Below are positions 22,467-25,296 of a stretch of 25,296 nt of DNA, piece by piece. The translations under genes and the position numbers were made by a program. Origin of the DNA: a virus; IMG/VR virus record IMGVR_UViG_3300028197_000144, positions 1-25,296 of that record; one strand, given 5' to 3'. The notes below the pieces were generated by a model that saw only the letters and a list, made by a program, of their open reading frames with translations, was not told the origin of the DNA and searched no databases. Within the stretch, counting starts at the first letter, position 1. Each line of letters starts with the position of its first letter.

Positions 22467-25296
22467 ATGGCATTAAGTCCCAATTTATTACAGTTCAAAA
22501 GCTCAGGCGTATATCGTCTAGAGTTTGACAAGTCACAAACCGTAAATATCCCTGCGGAGACTATTAGACTAGTGGTAGGAAGATCTTCTAAAGGTCCTTA
22601 CAATACACCAGTATTAATAGAAGATGTAGAGCAATTTATCCAAGTATTTGGAAGTATTGACAAGTCACTAGAAAAGAAAAATATGTTTTTTCACAGATCA
22701 GCATTAGAATGCTTATCAAGAGGTCCTATCTTAGCACTTAACTTGACAACTGCAGATGATAATGATAAAGTTGCAATCTTCTCACCAGCGACAAACTCTG
22801 GCCAAGAAGGTCTTTCATCAGTACCAGTAAATGGTTCATCACAGTTATTAAAGAAATACAGCGATGTATTTGATACAGATAAGTTTTGGAATCCTTCAGA
22901 TGAGAAGTTACTAGCTGCTGCTGCACAAGACACAAACCACGCTATTTCATTTGTAAATATCAAACAAGATCCTATCTCAGTTATTATTAGACAAGCTGGA
23001 GATGTAAGAGGTTTTGAAGTTACTGCAAGAGAATGGTATGGCGAAGCTAATATTCCAGAAGGAGTTGAAGCAGATGAATACGTATCAGACTACATGGTAG
23101 ATGTATTTGTATTCAAAGGTAAATTTGATGCACAAGCATTAAATAACGATCCAGTTTACGGAGAGTTCTTTACTTCTAAAGGTTTAGAAAAAGAGCAACT
23201 ATCTAAATTCGTTGGACTAAGAGAAGTGACATTATTAGCACAATACTCTGGTTCTATGATTCCAGAATTCCAAGATAATGAAGGAAGACAATTATACATT
23301 GAAACTTTAATTAACTTAGAAGCAAGAAGAACAGGTTTATTCTGCGCAATTCAAGAAGATGCACTTCCAGAAATCGATTTAATAGGTAACGGATTTAACG
23401 TATACCAAGATTACGAAGTACTTTCACATAGAGTAGAACAAACAGTAACTCCATTAGCACAATCTTTAGCATCAGTTGGTGGTAAAATACAAGTTGATGG
23501 TTCAATAATGACAATATCTGGTAGTGTAGGCTTTACGGCTGCATCATTAGCAGCATTGCCAAACCCAATTGTTGTAGGTAAATTCTTAGAAGCAGCACAA
23601 GCTGACGAATATGTAAGAATTACAGACATCTCAAATGGTGCAACTGCTGATACAGTAGTAATTACAGCGGATGGAAACATCTCTCAACAAAGTGGAATTT
23701 ACGAACAATATTCTGATTCTAATCCTGCTCAATGGACTAATGATGTTAATTATAGAATAAATGAAGATGGAGAATTAGTTTTTGATAGAGCTCCTGATAC
23801 TAATGGAGATACATTCTTATCTGCAGGTGCAAATGGCGCTGTTTCATTCTTATTATCAGAAAATGCTAATGAGTTTATTGGTATTGGAATTATTCAAACT
23901 ACATACAATGACGCTGATGACAGTGCAGGTACCGGATTTGGTGCAGACTCTTTCTTAGTACCAATGAATGGTGGAAACCTTGGTTTCTCTTCAACATTAG
24001 TAACTGGTGGAGGTGTACTTCCAGGAGGAACTGATTTTGTCGCTAAGAAATCAGCAATAAGTACTCAATTTGCAGTAAACAATATTGAATTAAATGCTAG
24101 AGCAGTAGAATTCGAGTCTGGATGGACTTTCGAAGATATGGGCGCTGGTACTTTTAAATTCTATAAAGATAACGTAGTTACTGATACATTTACAAAAGAT
24201 GCTAACGGAGACGTAGTTATCAAAGTAGGTATGTATGTACCTGGTGATGGCGGTAAACTATCTAGAATTAAGAAGATTGTTAAATCAACTGCAAATTCTG
24301 GTGTAACTACTATCTATGAATTTGAAACACACAGACCAGTAACTAACAATCCAATCTATGCATTTAGAAGATTTGAAGAAGCTGCAGGTGTTTACAAGAT
24401 GTTCCCATTAAACGGAGCTTCACAAGGAGAAAAGAAAATTGTAGATTTATTAACATCTATCAAACCAGGTACTGGTTTAGGTAATGCGTTAGTAGATAAA
24501 GATAATATTACATTTAGATATGTTGTTGATACATTTGGTTCTTTAGAATCCGGTGGAATTATTAATAAAGAAGAATTATCATTCTTATGTAAAGAAAGAC
24601 AAAATGCTTCTGCTATTCTTAATGCACCAATGGTGAAAGAATTAAAAGCATCAACTAATCCATCATTCTTAAATGAATTTTCTGGAGCATTTGACGTAAA
24701 TAATGTTGCAACGGGTGGTAACTTAAACTTAAACCCAAGTGCATTATATACTTTACCTTCAATTAACGAAGGTGCAACGTATGCATTCTATTACGGTCCA
24801 GGTTTAAATGTTATTGAAAACGGTAGAACTAAGGTGATTCCACCAGCTGCTTATATTTCAAATAACTACATTGACAAATTCTCTGACGCTCTGCCATGGT
24901 CAATCATTGCAGGCCCAAGAAGAGGTGTTGTTGGTGGAACTGGAGTACAGTCATTAGAATTTGCATTCGATAAGAATGATAGAGATGTACTAGAGCCATT
25001 CGGTTACAATCCAATTGTATTCGAAAGAGGCGTAGGTTTAACTATCAAAGGAAACAAGACTGCACAACAAGGAATTCAGTCAGCTCTTTCTTCAGCTCAC
25101 GTAAGAGAAGCTCTTATATACATTGAAGATGGACTAGCAGAAATCCTTAAGAATTACCTATTTGAGTTCAATACTGCTCAGACTAGATTAGAAATTAAAA
25201 CTTTAGCAGATAGCTTTATGGAGTCAGTTAAGAAAGACGGTGGTGTATACGATTACAGAAACATCATGGATTCTACTAACAACACTAACGAAGTTA
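22467..25296 (+). CDS. 18: Contractile tail sheath protein gp18, 3'-truncated, enlarged
   Basis: The frame stays open from the ATG at 22467 to the window end: 943 codons, against 659 residues in T4 gp18. The N-terminus MALSPNLLQFKSSGVYRLEFD is typical of sheath proteins (SPGVxxxExD pattern). The C-terminal domain is clear: LEFAFDKNDRDVLEPFGYNP, IVFERGVGLTIKGNKTAQQG, SAHVREALIYIEDGLAEILK, YLFEFNTAQTRLEIKTL and YRNIMDSTNNTNEV, each with a T4 gp18 counterpart (NRDVLNKNAINPIV, KYSLFEFNDAFTRAQF, CDETNNTPEVI). Only a few tens of residues should be missing. The extra length lies in the middle, about residues 330-630, and is beta- and Gly/Asn-rich, suggesting inserted surface domains. It follows 16-17 as in T4 and has its own late box. 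Confidence 0.93.
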   Translation, partial: MALSPNLLQFKSSGVYRLEFDKSQTVNIPAETIRLVVGRSSKGPYNTPVLIEDVEQFIQVFGSIDKSLEKKNMFFHRSALECLSRGPILALNLTTADDNDKVAIFSPATNSGQEGLSSVPVNGSSQLLKKYSDVFDTDKFWNPSDEKLLAAAAQDTNHAISFVNIKQDPISVIIRQAGDVRGFEVTAREWYGEANIPEGVEADEYVSDYMVDVFVFKGKFDAQALNNDPVYGEFFTSKGLEKEQLSKFVGLREVTLLAQYSGSMIPEFQDNEGRQLYIETLINLEARRTGLFCAIQEDALPEIDLIGNGFNVYQDYEVLSHRVEQTVTPLAQSLASVGGKIQVDGSIMTISGSVGFTAASLAALPNPIVVGKFLEAAQADEYVRITDISNGATADTVVITADGNISQQSGIYEQYSDSNPAQWTNDVNYRINEDGELVFDRAPDTNGDTFLSAGANGAVSFLLSENANEFIGIGIIQTTYNDADDSAGTGFGADSFLVPMNGGNLGFSSTLVTGGGVLPGGTDFVAKKSAISTQFAVNNIELNARAVEFESGWTFEDMGAGTFKFYKDNVVTDTFTKDANGDVVIKVGMYVPGDGGKLSRIKKIVKSTANSGVTTIYEFETHRPVTNNPIYAFRRFEEAAGVYKMFPLNGASQGEKKIVDLLTSIKPGTGLGNALVDKDNITFRYVVDTFGSLESGGIINKEELSFLCKERQNASAILNAPMVKELKASTNPSFLNEFSGAFDVNNVATGGNLNLNPSALYTLPSINEGATYAFYYGPGLNVIENGRTKVIPPAAYISNNYIDKFSDALPWSIIAGPRRGVVGGTGVQSLEFAFDKNDRDVLEPFGYNPIVFERGVGLTIKGNKTAQQGIQSALSSAHVREALIYIEDGLAEILKNYLFEFNTAQTRLEIKTLADSFMESVKKDGGVYDYRNIMDSTNNTNEV

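Noticed and set aside
1-25296. tRNA genes, integrase, toxin-antitoxin or anti-defence cassette
   Set aside because: No cloverleaf-like sequence, recombinase motif or recognisable small two-gene toxin module was found on reading both strands; small divergent anti-defence genes cannot be excluded by eye.

Overview
The window looks like part of the genome of a T4-type contractile-tailed phage (a distant Tevenvirinae-like myovirus). Nearly every recognisable gene is a homologue of a T4 core gene: recombination nuclease 47/46, late sigma factor 55, head completion protein 4, portal 20, prohead protease 21 fused to a scaffold 22, major capsid 23, clamp-loader ATPase 44, RNase H/5'-3' exonuclease, a probable clamp-loader small subunit 62, a neck protein of the gp14 type, terminase 16 and 17, and tail sheath 18. 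No integrase, tRNA, rRNA, IS element or CRISPR array was seen. DNA is AT-rich. Start codons lack Shine-Dalgarno sequences and instead follow A-rich, G-poor leaders, which is the translation-initiation style of Bacteroidota. A Bacteroidota (e.g. flavobacterial) host is therefore an inference, not a demonstration.

Layout: 1-2531 recombination pair 47/46 (47 cut by the window edge); 2550-4857 two late genes (probable sheath-stabiliser gp15 and an unknown coiled-coil protein) ended by a terminator; 4944-6379 gp55, gp4 and a possible gp2-like protein; 6409-12348 the head module 20, acidic core protein, 21-22 fusion and 23, ended by a strong terminator; 12468-13745 an unknown coiled-coil late protein; 13748-14236 the only minus-strand gene, whose 3' end contains two hairpins that serve as plus-strand terminators; 14299-17231 a replication block (44, RNase H, small ORF, 62-like); 17215-22409 an unknown gene, the neck protein and both terminase subunits; 22467-end the tail sheath, cut by the window edge. 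The only gene-free stretches are under 130 bases.

The unifying signal is an 8-base box, GATATATA, placed upstream of morphogenesis genes and absent upstream of the replication/recombination genes. It resembles the T4 late promoter TATAAATA recognised by gp55-containing RNA polymerase, and a short gp55 homologue is encoded in the window, so sigma factor and probable regulon are visible together. The most unusual gene is the 790-residue protease-scaffold fusion. It contains an in-frame ATG (9089) behind sequence that looks like a 5' leader, so a separate nested scaffold product may be made, an arrangement analogous to herpesvirus UL26/UL26.5 and lambda C/Nu3.
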